DNA of 27,663 bases from a virus: the IMG/VR virus record IMGVR_UViG_3300033984_000289, positions 1-27,663 of that record; one strand, 5' to 3'. Both the position numbers and the translations under genes were made by a program. Positions within the stretch are counted from its first letter, which is position 1; every line of letters starts with the position of its first letter. The notes below the pieces were generated by a model, which worked only from the letters and a program-made list of their open reading frames with translations, made no database searches and was not told the DNA's origin. This document shows, one piece after another, positions 1 through 7,723 of the stretch.

Positions 1-113
1 TTAATATCTATGAAGACATAACAGAAATTCTAGCTTCATTTGGTATGAATATCATTGTAGGAATAGGCTTTTGGTTAGATTGGAAAGATCATAAAAAAAC
101 AACGAGAGAATGA
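1..113 (+). CDS. C-terminal end of a small membrane-type protein (partial)
   Basis: This frame is open from base 3 to a TGA at 111-113, and the 5' end lies outside the window. The visible 36 residues contain a hydrophobic stretch (FGMNIIVGIGFWL) followed by a basic, polar tail (DWKDHKKTTRE), as in a small single-span membrane protein with a cytoplasmic tail. The stop overlaps the next start as ATGA, so the two genes are probably translationally coupled. No family is recognised. A small holin or a membrane accessory protein are possibilities only. Confidence 0.5.
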   Translation, partial: NIYEDITEILASFGMNIIVGIGFWLDWKDHKKTTRE

Positions 114-400
114 AAGAAGAAGTAATAATATATGACACAACAAAAGCATATACAAAAAATCAGTATTATGTAAAAGGTTTTAGTGTCTATAGAAACAATG
201 CTCGTATAAGTTCTTTTAGTAGCAATTCAGAAGCAAATAAACATGCTCAAGAATTAAATAAAAGATTTGGAGATATAGAAGCTTATGATTTATTAAATAA
301 AATTAGAGATGAGATAACTTTATATGAAGATGTAGAGTTTACACCAGAAGTTATTATTATATCAATCAAAGCAATGTTGGACAGTAAAGAAAGGATATAA
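110..400 (+). CDS. Hypothetical protein, 96 aa
   Basis: This is a complete ORF whose ATG overlaps the preceding stop (ATGA). The N-terminal half is rich in Tyr, Ser and Asn and reads like a small beta-sheet domain. The C-terminal half (residues 43-95) is charged and probably helical. No membrane segment or catalytic motif is visible. It lies just ahead of the DNA polymerase in the same direction, so it may belong to the replication operon. I do not recognise the family. Confidence 0.65.
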   Translation: MKEEVIIYDTTKAYTKNQYYVKGFSVYRNNARISSFSSNSEANKHAQELNKRFGDIEAYDLLNKIRDEITLYEDVEFTPEVIIISIKAMLDSKERI

Positions 401-426
401 AACTAACTATTATAATTTAAAGAAAC

Positions 427-2391
427 ATGAATGATAACAACGTGATCATCTTCGACATTGAAACCATGCAAGAATTGTTTGCAGTGGTAGTAATGATACC
501 AGGTAAAGTTGGTAAAAGCTTTCAAGTGTCTAAATGGAAGAATCAATTAGATAAATTCGTTAGATATACAGAAGAACATGCTGATGCTTATTGGGTAGGA
601 TATAATAATCTACGCTTTGACAGTCAAGTTGTTGAATGGATCTTGAGAAACTATGATAAATGGCATGAACTATCTAATCTAGAAATATGTGCAAGAATAG
701 CACAGAAAGCTGCTGATGTTATACATGATGCTAACTATGATGTGTTCCCTGAGTACAGAGAGCATGAATTAAGCCTCAAACAATTAGATCTGTTCAAGAT
801 AAGTCATTTCGACAATAAAAATAGAATGGTGAGTCTTAAAAGACTAGAGTTTGAAATGGATCTTGAGAATATAGAAGAAATGCCTATACATCATACTAAA
901 ACTAATATGACAAAAGAAGAAGTGGAAATGACCATTGACTATTGTTATAATGATGTAGATGCAACTTATGAATTCTACAAGATAACTATGGGTGATACAG
1001 ATCATCCACTGTATAAAGGGAATAATCAAATAGAGCTGAGACAAGATATTGAAGCTGAATTTGGTATCCCTTGTATGAACTATTCAGACTCTAAGATAGG
1101 GGATGAAATGATTAAGAAGTATTATTGTTCAGAGAAAGGAATTACATACAGAGAACTTCCTAAGAAAGGATATTTCAGAAAGAGCATTGATGTAAAGAAT
1201 TGCATTGCTAAGTATGTAAAGTTTGAAACTCCACAACTAAAAGACTTCTTAAAGAAGATTAATAAACTGCAGCTTGGTCTGCAAGATGATTTCAAAGAGC
1301 ATATAGATTTCCACGGAAATGTGTATTCTTTTATGAAGGGAGGTCTTCATACAGAGAACAAACCTAAAGTGTTTGAAGCTGATGAAGACTATGAAATTAT
1401 CGATTGGGATGTTAGTTCTTATTATCCAGCTATTATTATCAACAATGGTAAGTTTCCTGCTCATTTAGGTAAGGAATTCCTTCGGGGATACAAACAGATG
1501 TTTGATAAAAGATTGGAGCTTAAACCTCTTGCAAAGAGCGATAAGAAGATTAAAGGAATTGTTGGAGCACTTAAACTTGCAGTTAACTCTGTATATGGTA
1601 AGTCATCTGATATGCAATCATGGATATATGATAGGCAACTCACTATGTTCACCACAATTACTGGTGAATTATCATTGATGATGCTTATTGAAAAATATGA
1701 ATTGAATGGCATACATGTGATCTCTGCTAATACGGATGGTGTAACCATCAAGATTAAGAAAGACATGATTCCTTTGATGCATGAAATCAATGCATGGTGG
1801 TGTGACATTACTCAATATGAGTTGGAGAGAACAGACTATTCCAAGATTATCTTTAGTACAGTGAATGACTATTTAGCAATTATGACAAATGGAGAAATTA
1901 AGAAAAAAGGTGATTTCCTTACTGACTTTGAGTTACATAAGAACAAATCAGCTAGGATCGTACCTATTGCTCTTGAAAGTTATTTTGTACATGGTACTCC
2001 TGTTGAGCATACAATTCGTGCTCATGAAAATCTTTATGATTTTTGCTTAAGACAGAAAGCTAGTAGAAGTTTTCACTATGAAGGAACTAACAGATCCACA
2101 GGTGAGAAGACAGTGTATGATAAACTCATACGTTATTATGTATCCAACGAAGGAGATAAGATCTTTAAGATTAAGAATCCAGAGTGTCAAACCAGAGCTG
2201 CTGCAATCAGTCAAGTAGAAGCTGGTGAATGGGTATGTAAAGTTTGTAATTTCTTACCAAAAGGTAGTAAAATTGATAATGTCAACTATGACTATTATAT
2301 TGAAAAAGCTAACAGATTAGTCTTAAAGATTAATACTGAAGGCAGAAGAGTAAAAACGGTATTTATACCTAATCAATTAAATTTATTCTAA
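427..2391 (+). CDS. DNA polymerase, family B, with 3'-5' exonuclease
   Basis: This is the replicative DNA polymerase. The N-terminal proofreading exonuclease shows Exo I (FDIET, residues 9-13), Exo II (YNNLRFD, 59-65) and Exo III (YCYNDVD, 172-178). The polymerase domain shows motif A (DVSSYYP, 328-334), motif B (KLAVNSVYG, 383-391) and motif C (SANTDGV, 433-439). Motif C is unusual: the family normally has DTD and here the first Asp is Asn435, while Asp437 is kept. At 654 aa the protein is short for the family, and I see no insertion that clearly marks a protein-primed (TPR) enzyme. A DnaG-type primase and a DnaB-type helicase in the same block favour RNA-primed replication. The gene end overlaps the next start as TAATG. 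Exonuclease and polymerase assignments are firm; the sub-family is not. Confidence 0.95.
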   Translation: MNDNNVIIFDIETMQELFAVVVMIPGKVGKSFQVSKWKNQLDKFVRYTEEHADAYWVGYNNLRFDSQVVEWILRNYDKWHELSNLEICARIAQKAADVIHDANYDVFPEYREHELSLKQLDLFKISHFDNKNRMVSLKRLEFEMDLENIEEMPIHHTKTNMTKEEVEMTIDYCYNDVDATYEFYKITMGDTDHPLYKGNNQIELRQDIEAEFGIPCMNYSDSKIGDEMIKKYYCSEKGITYRELPKKGYFRKSIDVKNCIAKYVKFETPQLKDFLKKINKLQLGLQDDFKEHIDFHGNVYSFMKGGLHTENKPKVFEADEDYEIIDWDVSSYYPAIIINNGKFPAHLGKEFLRGYKQMFDKRLELKPLAKSDKKIKGIVGALKLAVNSVYGKSSDMQSWIYDRQLTMFTTITGELSLMMLIEKYELNGIHVISANTDGVTIKIKKDMIPLMHEINAWWCDITQYELERTDYSKIIFSTVNDYLAIMTNGEIKKKGDFLTDFELHKNKSARIVPIALESYFVHGTPVEHTIRAHENLYDFCLRQKASRSFHYEGTNRSTGEKTVYDKLIRYYVSNEGDKIFKIKNPECQTRAAAISQVEAGEWVCKVCNFLPKGSKIDNVNYDYYIEKANRLVLKINTEGRRVKTVFIPNQLNLF

Positions 2392-2648
2392 TGAAAGCCA
2401 AAGTTACTCGTGATAACATCACAAAGCATTTAGTTGAATATGAACTAAATATGGTTGGTAAGACCCTAGAGGATACATTATCTGATGATATGTGGTTCTT
2501 TAACTGGACAATGACTCCAGCTGAGCATGAGGAATTCAAAGCATATGCTATTCCTTTATTAAAAAAAACATTTAAATTTAACAAATCAAGAGCTATAGAA
2601 ACATTTGGGTTTTTTAACTTAAATTTTGGCTTAAGAATCAAATCTTAA
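2391..2648 (+). CDS. Hypothetical protein, 85 aa
   Basis: The ATG shares its A with the polymerase TAA (TAATG), so translation is probably coupled to the polymerase. The protein is small and mixed in character, with an acidic middle (LEDTLSDDMWFFNW) and a basic C-terminus rich in Phe and Lys. There is no recognisable motif or membrane span. Its position directly after the polymerase suggests a replication accessory role, which is inference from position alone. Confidence 0.65.
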   Translation: MKAKVTRDNITKHLVEYELNMVGKTLEDTLSDDMWFFNWTMTPAEHEEFKAYAIPLLKKTFKFNKSRAIETFGFFNLNFGLRIKS

Positions 2649-2653
2649 AAATT

Positions 2654-2920
2654 ATGAATTTATTTATTATTATTACAGCAATTGCTATTGTAGCAGTAGT
2701 GTTATTGTATATCGGATCTAAGAATGCATATGAGATTAAAGAAGAAGAAATTCCTAAATATCAACATGAAGTTAGAAAGGTGACATTTGTTGTTTCTGAA
2801 ACAGATAAACCTAAGAAGAAAAAGAAGAAGTATTATAATAAGAAGAAAGCAACTCTTGCAGAATCTGCAACACCTGTTGCTAAAAGACCTGTTGGAAGAC
2901 CAAGAAAAACTATTGAATAA
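2654..2920 (+). CDS. Single-span membrane protein with C-terminal AT-hook
   Basis: Residues 3-20 form one hydrophobic helix (FIIITAIAIVAVVLLYI), which predicts an N-terminal membrane anchor. An acidic linker, a long Lys-rich stretch (about 53-65) and a canonical AT-hook (KRPVGRPRK, 77-85) follow. AT-hooks bind the minor groove of A/T-rich DNA, and this genome is A/T-rich. The design implies a protein that could hold phage DNA near the membrane. It sits in the replication block, overlapping the next gene by TAATG. The membrane and AT-hook elements are seen directly; the tethering role is inference. Confidence 0.75.
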   Translation: MNLFIIITAIAIVAVVLLYIGSKNAYEIKEEEIPKYQHEVRKVTFVVSETDKPKKKKKKYYNKKKATLAESATPVAKRPVGRPRKTIE

Positions 2921-3126
2921 TGAATTGGTCTGAGGATTACGAGTATCCCAATGATCATATATATGCTTTTGAAAGAGAAAGAGATATAGTTGATTCATGG
3001 CATAAATGGGAAGTAGAACATAAAGCCAAGAGTAGAAAGCCTGCAATAATTAAAGTGGTAAAACCAAAAAATGAAATTAAATATAGAACCTCAACAATTC
3101 GAGGAGCTCATCAAGAGAGGTTATAA
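2920..3126 (+). CDS. Hypothetical protein, 68 aa
   Basis: The start overlaps the preceding stop (TAATG). The protein is very polar, with an acidic, aromatic N-terminal third (WSEDYEYPNDHIYAFERERD) and a basic C-terminal half. Its 3' end overlaps the next gene by 56 bases, which is longer than the usual overlaps here. Either both genes are real, or one start is further in. No family is recognised. Confidence 0.55.
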   Translation: MNWSEDYEYPNDHIYAFERERDIVDSWHKWEVEHKAKSRKPAIIKVVKPKNEIKYRTSTIRGAHQERL

Positions 3127-3700
3127 TCTAGATGTTATATTCTTATTAAAGTTGATAGACGAACAATATGATATTTCTCCATTATGTGAGGGAAGTATGA
3201 AGATTGATTCTGTCTATCAATCTTTAGTAAGAAAAGGGCTTATAACAAAAGATGATGAAAAGCTCACGTTAATAGGCAAAGATTTATTAGAATTTGTAGA
3301 TGCTAAGAGCACTGCAAAGATAATAAGAAGAAAGCCTGCTACAACAGATTTTGAAGAATGGTGGAAGACTTATCCAGGTACTGATTCATTTGAGTATAAG
3401 AATAAGAAGTTTACAGGTACTAGATCTATTAGAAAGGGTAAAGATGAATGTAGACTGAAATTTGATAAGATATTATTAGAAGGAGAATATACAGCTGCAC
3501 AGCTGATAGGTGCTCTTAATTATGAACTTTTACAGAAGAAAGAAAGTTCTATTGATACCAACAGTAATAGAATGACATTCATGCAAAATAGTGTCACCTA
3601 TCTGAACCAAAGAGCTTTCGAAGCTTATATTGAATTAATTAATGATGGAGCTGCAGTAGTTGTAGCACCACAAAAACCAACAGGAGGTACTGATATTTAG
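3071..3700 (+). CDS. Winged-helix replication protein, possible helicase loader
   Basis: Residues about 20-77 look like a winged helix-turn-helix, ending in the segment SLVRKGLITKDDEKLTLIGK. The second half begins with FEEWWKTYPG (94-103), which resembles the conserved Trp/Tyr-Pro segment in C-terminal domains of phage primosome proteins (replication protein O or DnaT-like). It continues with helical sequence and ends in a flexible Pro/Thr/Gly tail. A DNA-binding domain plus a primosome-like domain just upstream of a DnaB-type helicase fits a loader or initiator. The fold assignment comes from reading motifs and is moderate; the loading role is inferred from neighbours. Confidence 0.6.
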   Translation: MKLNIEPQQFEELIKRGYNLDVIFLLKLIDEQYDISPLCEGSMKIDSVYQSLVRKGLITKDDEKLTLIGKDLLEFVDAKSTAKIIRRKPATTDFEEWWKTYPGTDSFEYKNKKFTGTRSIRKGKDECRLKFDKILLEGEYTAAQLIGALNYELLQKKESSIDTNSNRMTFMQNSVTYLNQRAFEAYIELINDGAAVVVAPQKPTGGTDI

Positions 3701-3703
3701 ATT

Positions 3704-3907
3704 ATGGAAACGCCAAAAGAAAAAGCAGAAGAATTAGTTTATAAATTTTATAACAAACAAACTAATATCAATCAATGGGGAGTTTCTGATATGCAAAAAG
3801 AATTTGCATTAATAGCAGTTGATGAGATTATTAATTTATTAACTAATGATATAAATTCAATAGTCAATTATTGGTTTGAAGTTAAAAAAGAAATAGAGCT
3901 ATTATGA
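3704..3907 (+). CDS. Hypothetical helical protein, 67 aa
   Basis: This is a small, mostly helical, charged protein beginning METPKEKAEELVYKFYNK. The layout, with an N-terminal helix, a QxGV segment and two further helices, recurs in small orphan proteins of Bacteroidota and their phages as I recall it. No function is known to me. It starts 3 bases after the preceding stop and overlaps the next ORF by ATGA. Confidence 0.65.
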   Translation: METPKEKAEELVYKFYNKQTNINQWGVSDMQKEFALIAVDEIINLLTNDINSIVNYWFEVKKEIELL

Positions 3908-4008
3908 AAGAATTTTTTGAAACAATTAACGAATACCCATGGACAACATTTTTTGTCTTTTTAATGATCATTTCTATTGTATCAGTTTTTAAAATTGATA
4001 ACAAATGA
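3904..4008 (+). CDS. Very small single-span membrane protein, 34 aa
   Basis: This tiny ORF has ATGA overlaps at both ends: its ATG with the previous stop, and its TGA with the helicase ATG. That double coupling is the main reason to call it. Residues 15-29 (TFFVFLMIISIVSVF) form one hydrophobic helix, flanked by an acidic N-terminus and a short basic tail (KIDNK). The function is unknown. It is the second small membrane protein in this replication block. Confidence 0.6.
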   Translation: MKEFFETINEYPWTTFFVFLMIISIVSVFKIDNK

Positions 4009-5069
4009 GTTTTGAATTATTAAATGCAGAAGTTAACAAAGGCCTAGGTGATTTCAATAGAGGTATACCAATGGGCTTTGATAGGCTTACTAGATATGTA
4101 GGTATTCGTAAGGGTATGTATTATTTGATAGGTGGTAACACAGGATCAGGTAAGACATCTTTTATTGATGATGCATTTGTTCTTAATCCTGTTGATTGGG
4201 CTATGTCCAAAGAAGGAATTGCTTCAGGTATTAAGGTGAAGGTGTGGTATAGGTCCATGGAGAGAAGTAGAACATACAAGATGGCCAAATGGGTATCTCG
4301 TAAAATATTTCTAGACCAGGGTATAATTATTCCTGTAGGTAAAATCTTGGGTTGGAATGAGAAGATGACTAAAGATGAGCATGATCTGTTTCTTTATTAT
4401 AAAGATTATGTAGAACAGCTCAGTGAGATAGTCACCATCATAGATGGTCCAGAGAATCCTGTAGGTATAGCAAAAGAACTAAAAGCTTATGCTGAAGCTA
4501 ATGGTAAAATAGAACAGTTAGATCAATGGAATAAAATATATGTTCCTAATGACCCAACACAAATTACCATGGTGGTTGTAGATCACATTGGTCTTCTTAA
4601 AACTACCAAAGATCAACCAACTAAAAAGGATGCTATTGATAAAATGTCTGATGAACTTAGATATGCTAGAGATTTCTATGGATATAGTCCTGTTGTTGTA
4701 AGTCAGTTTAACAGAAGCATTTCTAATCCATCTAGGATAAAGAATGGTGATGTAGAACCTCAGTTAGAAGATTTTGCAGATAGCTCAAGCACACAGAATG
4801 ATGCTGATGTAGTTATGGCCTTATTTGATCCTATGAGATATAAAGTGGCAGATCCTTCTGGATATGACCTAGATAAATTAAAAGATCAATTTGGTGCTAA
4901 ATACTTTAGATCCTTGAGACTAATCAAGAATTCATATGGTGAGGATGACGTGAGAATTGGACTAGCATTCCTAGGTGAATTAGGAATATTTGCTGAGATG
5001 CCTCGTAAAAAAGATATAACTGATGATGATTATAGAAGAATTACAGATAAAAGCTTTTTTCTTAAGTAA
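4005..5069 (+). CDS. Replicative DNA helicase, DnaB-type (SF4)
   Basis: This RecA-fold hexameric helicase should unwind DNA ahead of the fork. It has Walker A (GGNTGSGKTS, residues 43-52), a conserved RSMER element (83-87), Walker B (ITMVVVDHIGLL, with D193) and a motif-4-like SQFNRS (233-238). A final acidic stretch, TQNDADVV, matches the DnaB C-terminal core. At 354 aa it lacks the N-terminal primase-interacting domain of bacterial DnaB (about 470 aa), as in several phage helicases. The C-terminal segment (PRKKDIT...KSFFLK) is duplicated downstream of the next gene at 5838-5930, showing that the mobile endonuclease gene sits at the 3' end of this gene. The start overlaps the previous stop. 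Confidence 0.93.
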   Translation: MSFELLNAEVNKGLGDFNRGIPMGFDRLTRYVGIRKGMYYLIGGNTGSGKTSFIDDAFVLNPVDWAMSKEGIASGIKVKVWYRSMERSRTYKMAKWVSRKIFLDQGIIIPVGKILGWNEKMTKDEHDLFLYYKDYVEQLSEIVTIIDGPENPVGIAKELKAYAEANGKIEQLDQWNKIYVPNDPTQITMVVVDHIGLLKTTKDQPTKKDAIDKMSDELRYARDFYGYSPVVVSQFNRSISNPSRIKNGDVEPQLEDFADSSSTQNDADVVMALFDPMRYKVADPSGYDLDKLKDQFGAKYFRSLRLIKNSYGEDDVRIGLAFLGELGIFAEMPRKKDITDDDYRRITDKSFFLK

Positions 5070-5084
5070 ATAATATCAATAATG

Positions 5085-5116
5085 TTTGGTAGTTTGTAAA
5101 AGATACCGTAACTTTG
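5085..5116 (+). promoter_or_regulatory. Bacteroidota-type promoter for the GIY-YIG gene
   Basis: TTTG at 5085-5088 and TAACTTTG at 5109-5116 match the Bacteroidota -33/-7 consensus (TTTG and TAnnTTTG) with a 20-base spacer. Transcription should begin several bases downstream, within the A/T-rich leader before the ATG at 5134. A private promoter is typical of mobile intergenic endonuclease genes. It is the best match to the consensus in the window. Confidence 0.75.
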
Positions 5117-5133
5117 TAATAAAATTTTATATT

Positions 5134-5838
5134 ATGAAGATAGGTATCGTTTACACACTCTCACATCCTATAACTAAAAAAGTTGTATACATAGGAAAAA
5201 CAATCCATACATTAAAAGATAGATTATACGGTCATATTGGTGACAGTAAAAGGTATAATAGAAAAATCTGTAAATGGATAAGTAAATTAACTTCTGAAGG
5301 ATTACTTCCATTAATTGAAGAATTAGACTCTTCATCTGAGAAAGATTTAGCTAGATTAGAAATATTCTATATTGAGCTATTTAAAACTTGGGGATTTGAC
5401 TTAAAAAATCATACTAATGGTGGAGAAGGATTGATAGGTTTTAATCATTCAGAAAAATCAAAAAGATTAATGTCTATGAAAAGAATTGGAGAGAAAAATT
5501 CTTTTTATAATAAAACTCACACACAAGAGACAAAAGATAAAATATCATTATCTAAAAAAGGTAAAAAAATGTCTGAGGAGTTTTGTAAAAAAAGAAGTGA
5601 CTACATGAAAGCAAATCCTGTAACAAAAGAAACTTATCAAAAGATAGCAGAAATCAATAAAATAAAAATTGGTCAATATGATCTTGATATGAATATTATA
5701 AAGATACATGATTCAGCTGCAGATGCATGTAGAGATATGCCTGAGTTATCAACTGGACACATATGTAGTTGTTGTAAAGGTAAAAGAAAAACACACAAAG
5801 GGTTTGTGTGGAAATATCATGAACTTAAAAACAAATAA
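5134..5838 (+). CDS. GIY-YIG homing endonuclease with NUMOD motifs
   Basis: This free-standing homing endonuclease is predicted to cut a related, unoccupied site and promote its own copying. The GIY-YIG nuclease domain shows GIVY (residues 4-7), VYIGKT (18-23), the catalytic-type Arg in LKDRLYGH (R30) and a Glu-bearing helix with NGGEG (95-99). Residues about 104-150 carry NUMOD3-like Ser/Lys-rich DNA-binding segments (HSEKSKRLMS, TQETKDKISLSKKG). The C-terminus from about 179 resembles NUMOD1 (GQYDLDMNII ... GFVWKYHE). The start chosen is the ATG at 5134; a TTG extension to 5086 would run through the promoter. The gene lies between the helicase gene and a second copy of the helicase C-terminal coding sequence, and its TAA overlaps the ATG of that remnant. 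Confidence 0.93.
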   Translation: MKIGIVYTLSHPITKKVVYIGKTIHTLKDRLYGHIGDSKRYNRKICKWISKLTSEGLLPLIEELDSSSEKDLARLEIFYIELFKTWGFDLKNHTNGGEGLIGFNHSEKSKRLMSMKRIGEKNSFYNKTHTQETKDKISLSKKGKKMSEEFCKKRSDYMKANPVTKETYQKIAEINKIKIGQYDLDMNIIKIHDSAADACRDMPELSTGHICSCCKGKRKTHKGFVWKYHELKNK

Positions 5839-5930
5839 TGTTAGGTCTGTTTAAAGAATTGCCTAGAAAGAAAGACATCACAGACGCAGATTATGAATCA
5901 ATTACAAATAAGAGTTTCTTTCTTAGATAA
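5838..5930 (+). pseudogene. Displaced duplicate of the helicase C-terminus, 30 codons
   Basis: The 30-residue frame starts at an ATG overlapping the endonuclease stop (TAATG). From residue 3 its last 28 residues align without gaps to the last 28 of the helicase ending at 5069, with about 20 of 28 identical; shared blocks are PRKKDITD and KSFFL. The nucleotide sequences are clearly more diverged than a fresh duplication. It is best explained as a 3' fragment of a helicase gene left behind or carried along when the endonuclease gene inserted. Whether it is still translated is unknown; the overlapping start would allow it. Confidence 0.85.
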
Positions 5931-5960
5931 ACAATTAAAATCAATTAAAATCAATTAAAC

Positions 5961-6644
5961 ATGAAAACAACAAATTATTCAAAATTCCTATTCTCTAAAG
6001 AAAACAGAGAAATTAGAACAAAAACAGTCTTAGCAATTAAAGACTCAATGACTAAATTTGGATTTATTCCAGGTAGACCAGTATTAATTACAAAAGAATG
6101 GGTGATCATTGATGGTCAACACAGATTCTTAGCAGCTAAAGAACTTGGTATCTCAGTAGAGTTTGAAATTGTAGAAGGAAATTACATTGACAAAATGATT
6201 CTTTTAAATTCTACACAATCAAATTGGACTTTAGAAGATTACGTAAATTCATATGCACAACAGAATGTTGATTGCTACAGAAAGCTTTTGAAATTCAAAG
6301 ATAAATATGAATTAAATCTTTCTTGCTCAATCGTTCTTTTATTTGGTTCAGGTGTAAAAACTGCTGATATTAGAAAAGGAGAAGTTCTTAAACAAAATCC
6401 TAATGCAGATCGAATGGCAGAATATGTTTTAAACTGTAGTACAATATCTTACAACAAAGATCAAAAGTTTGTTAGAGCAATTGCAGCAGTGTATGATAAG
6501 CTAACAAGACCTCAATTGATAAAATTAAGATCAAGATTGATCGTTGTTCCAGCTTTATCTAATTCAAGTGATTTTGTTATAGCCTTTGAAAACATTATCA
6601 ATAAAGGTAAAAGAGGAGATTACAAAGTGAAATTAAGTAGATAA
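5961..6644 (+). CDS. ParB/Srx-fold nuclease-like protein
   Basis: The N-terminal half contains the ParB/sulfiredoxin-fold signature. There is a strand-helix start (KDSMTKFGFIPGRPVLIT), then VIIDGQHRFLAAKELG (residues 48-63), whose DGQHR element is the phosphate-binding or catalytic loop of ParB-like proteins. The rest (about 80-227) is helical and basic. ParB-like folds in phages occur in nucleases, NTP-binding proteins and transcription regulators, so the exact activity is open. It begins a run of DNA-metabolism genes after an A/T-rich leader (AATCAATTAAACATG) and is separated from the next ATG by only 2 bases. Confidence 0.8.
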   Translation: MKTTNYSKFLFSKENREIRTKTVLAIKDSMTKFGFIPGRPVLITKEWVIIDGQHRFLAAKELGISVEFEIVEGNYIDKMILLNSTQSNWTLEDYVNSYAQQNVDCYRKLLKFKDKYELNLSCSIVLLFGSGVKTADIRKGEVLKQNPNADRMAEYVLNCSTISYNKDQKFVRAIAAVYDKLTRPQLIKLRSRLIVVPALSNSSDFVIAFENIINKGKRGDYKVKLSR

Positions 6645-6646
6645 AT

Positions 6647-7720
6647 ATGAGTATAAGAGACCTCAGACAGAAAGAGTTTGCTGATGTATGGTTAAAAGAA
6701 AAGCATGGTATACTCAATCTATGTCCAAGGTTCGGTAAGATAAGAACTAGTATTTTGGTTTTAGAACAACTAAGACCAAAATCTGTTCTTATTGCGTATC
6801 CAGACAATAAGATTAAAGAATCTTGGCAATCTGATTTTGATGATCTTGGATATGATGATAGCAATGTCACATACACAACACATTTATCATTAAAGAAGTT
6901 AGTAGACAATGAGTATGATATTATTATTATAGATGAGATACATCTACTGAGTGAAGCTCAGATAGAAGCATGTCAAGATCTATTTAGTAACAATGCTTGT
7001 ATACTAGGTCTCACTGGTACATTAGCCAGTGATACAGAAAGAACCCTTGAAGAAGAATTAGATCTTCATGTAGTAGCTCACTATCCAATTGAAAAAGCAA
7101 TTGAAGAAGGTGTTATTGTAGATTATGAGATACATGTTATTAAAGTGCCCCTTGACAATCTTGTACACAATGATTATAAAGGAAAACTTAAAACAGAAAA
7201 GAAACACTATGATGGATTATCTTGGGTAATCAATAAACTTCAGAATAGTGGATCAGACACTATGTTCATGCGTCTAGCAAGAATGAGACTTATTCAATCA
7301 TCTTTAGCTAAAACTAATGCTACGAAAAAGCTATTAGCTAAACATAAAGATGAGAGAGTGCTAGTATTCTGTGGCACCACTGCTGTAGCAGATAGTCTTG
7401 GTATTCCTTCTTTCCACAATAAGTCTAAAGAAAAGAGTATCTTTGAAGACTTTGCTGAAGGAGAAGGTAATCATCTAGCTGTTGTAAAGATTGGTAATAC
7501 AGGTGTTACATATAAGCCTTTAGATAAAGTGATTATTAACTATTTCGATAGTAATGCAGAGAATTTAGCTCAAAAAATTAACAGATGTATGGCTATGGAA
7601 TATAACACTCCTGATAAGAAAGCCCACATATACATAGTGAGTTCTAATGAACCTGTAGAATTGAAATGGTTACAGAAAGCTTTAGAATTCTTCGATAAAA
7701 CCAAAATAAAATACATATAA
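6647..7720 (+). CDS. SF2 DNA helicase
   Basis: This is an ATP-dependent superfamily 2 helicase or translocase. The order of motifs is a Walker A variant (CPRFGKIRT, residues 26-34), a DEIH box (96-99), motif III (GLTGT, 121-125), motif IV region (VLVFCGT) and the motif V/VI region ending QKINRCMA. The Walker A lysine is kept, but the usual following Thr is displaced (GKIRT instead of GKT). At 357 aa it is a compact two-domain enzyme without obvious accessory domains. In phages such proteins (UvsW- or SNF2-like) remodel branched DNA or regulate replication and recombination. Its position between the ParB-like gene and the Sak4-like ATPase fits that role. Confidence 0.88.
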   Translation: MSIRDLRQKEFADVWLKEKHGILNLCPRFGKIRTSILVLEQLRPKSVLIAYPDNKIKESWQSDFDDLGYDDSNVTYTTHLSLKKLVDNEYDIIIIDEIHLLSEAQIEACQDLFSNNACILGLTGTLASDTERTLEEELDLHVVAHYPIEKAIEEGVIVDYEIHVIKVPLDNLVHNDYKGKLKTEKKHYDGLSWVINKLQNSGSDTMFMRLARMRLIQSSLAKTNATKKLLAKHKDERVLVFCGTTAVADSLGIPSFHNKSKEKSIFEDFAEGEGNHLAVVKIGNTGVTYKPLDKVIINYFDSNAENLAQKINRCMAMEYNTPDKKAHIYIVSSNEPVELKWLQKALEFFDKTKIKYI

Positions 7721-7723
7721 CAC

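Noticed and set aside
1461-1808. 115-residue minus-strand frame within the polymerase gene
   Set aside because: It lies opposite conserved polymerase motifs A to C, has no recognisable features and is explained as the reverse of real coding sequence. The same reasoning removes other minus-strand frames between 844 and 25707.
5086-5133. TTG start extending the GIY-YIG protein by 16 codons
   Set aside because: These bases contain the -33 and -7 boxes and would be upstream of the transcript. The ATG places the GIY motif at residues 4-7, as usual.
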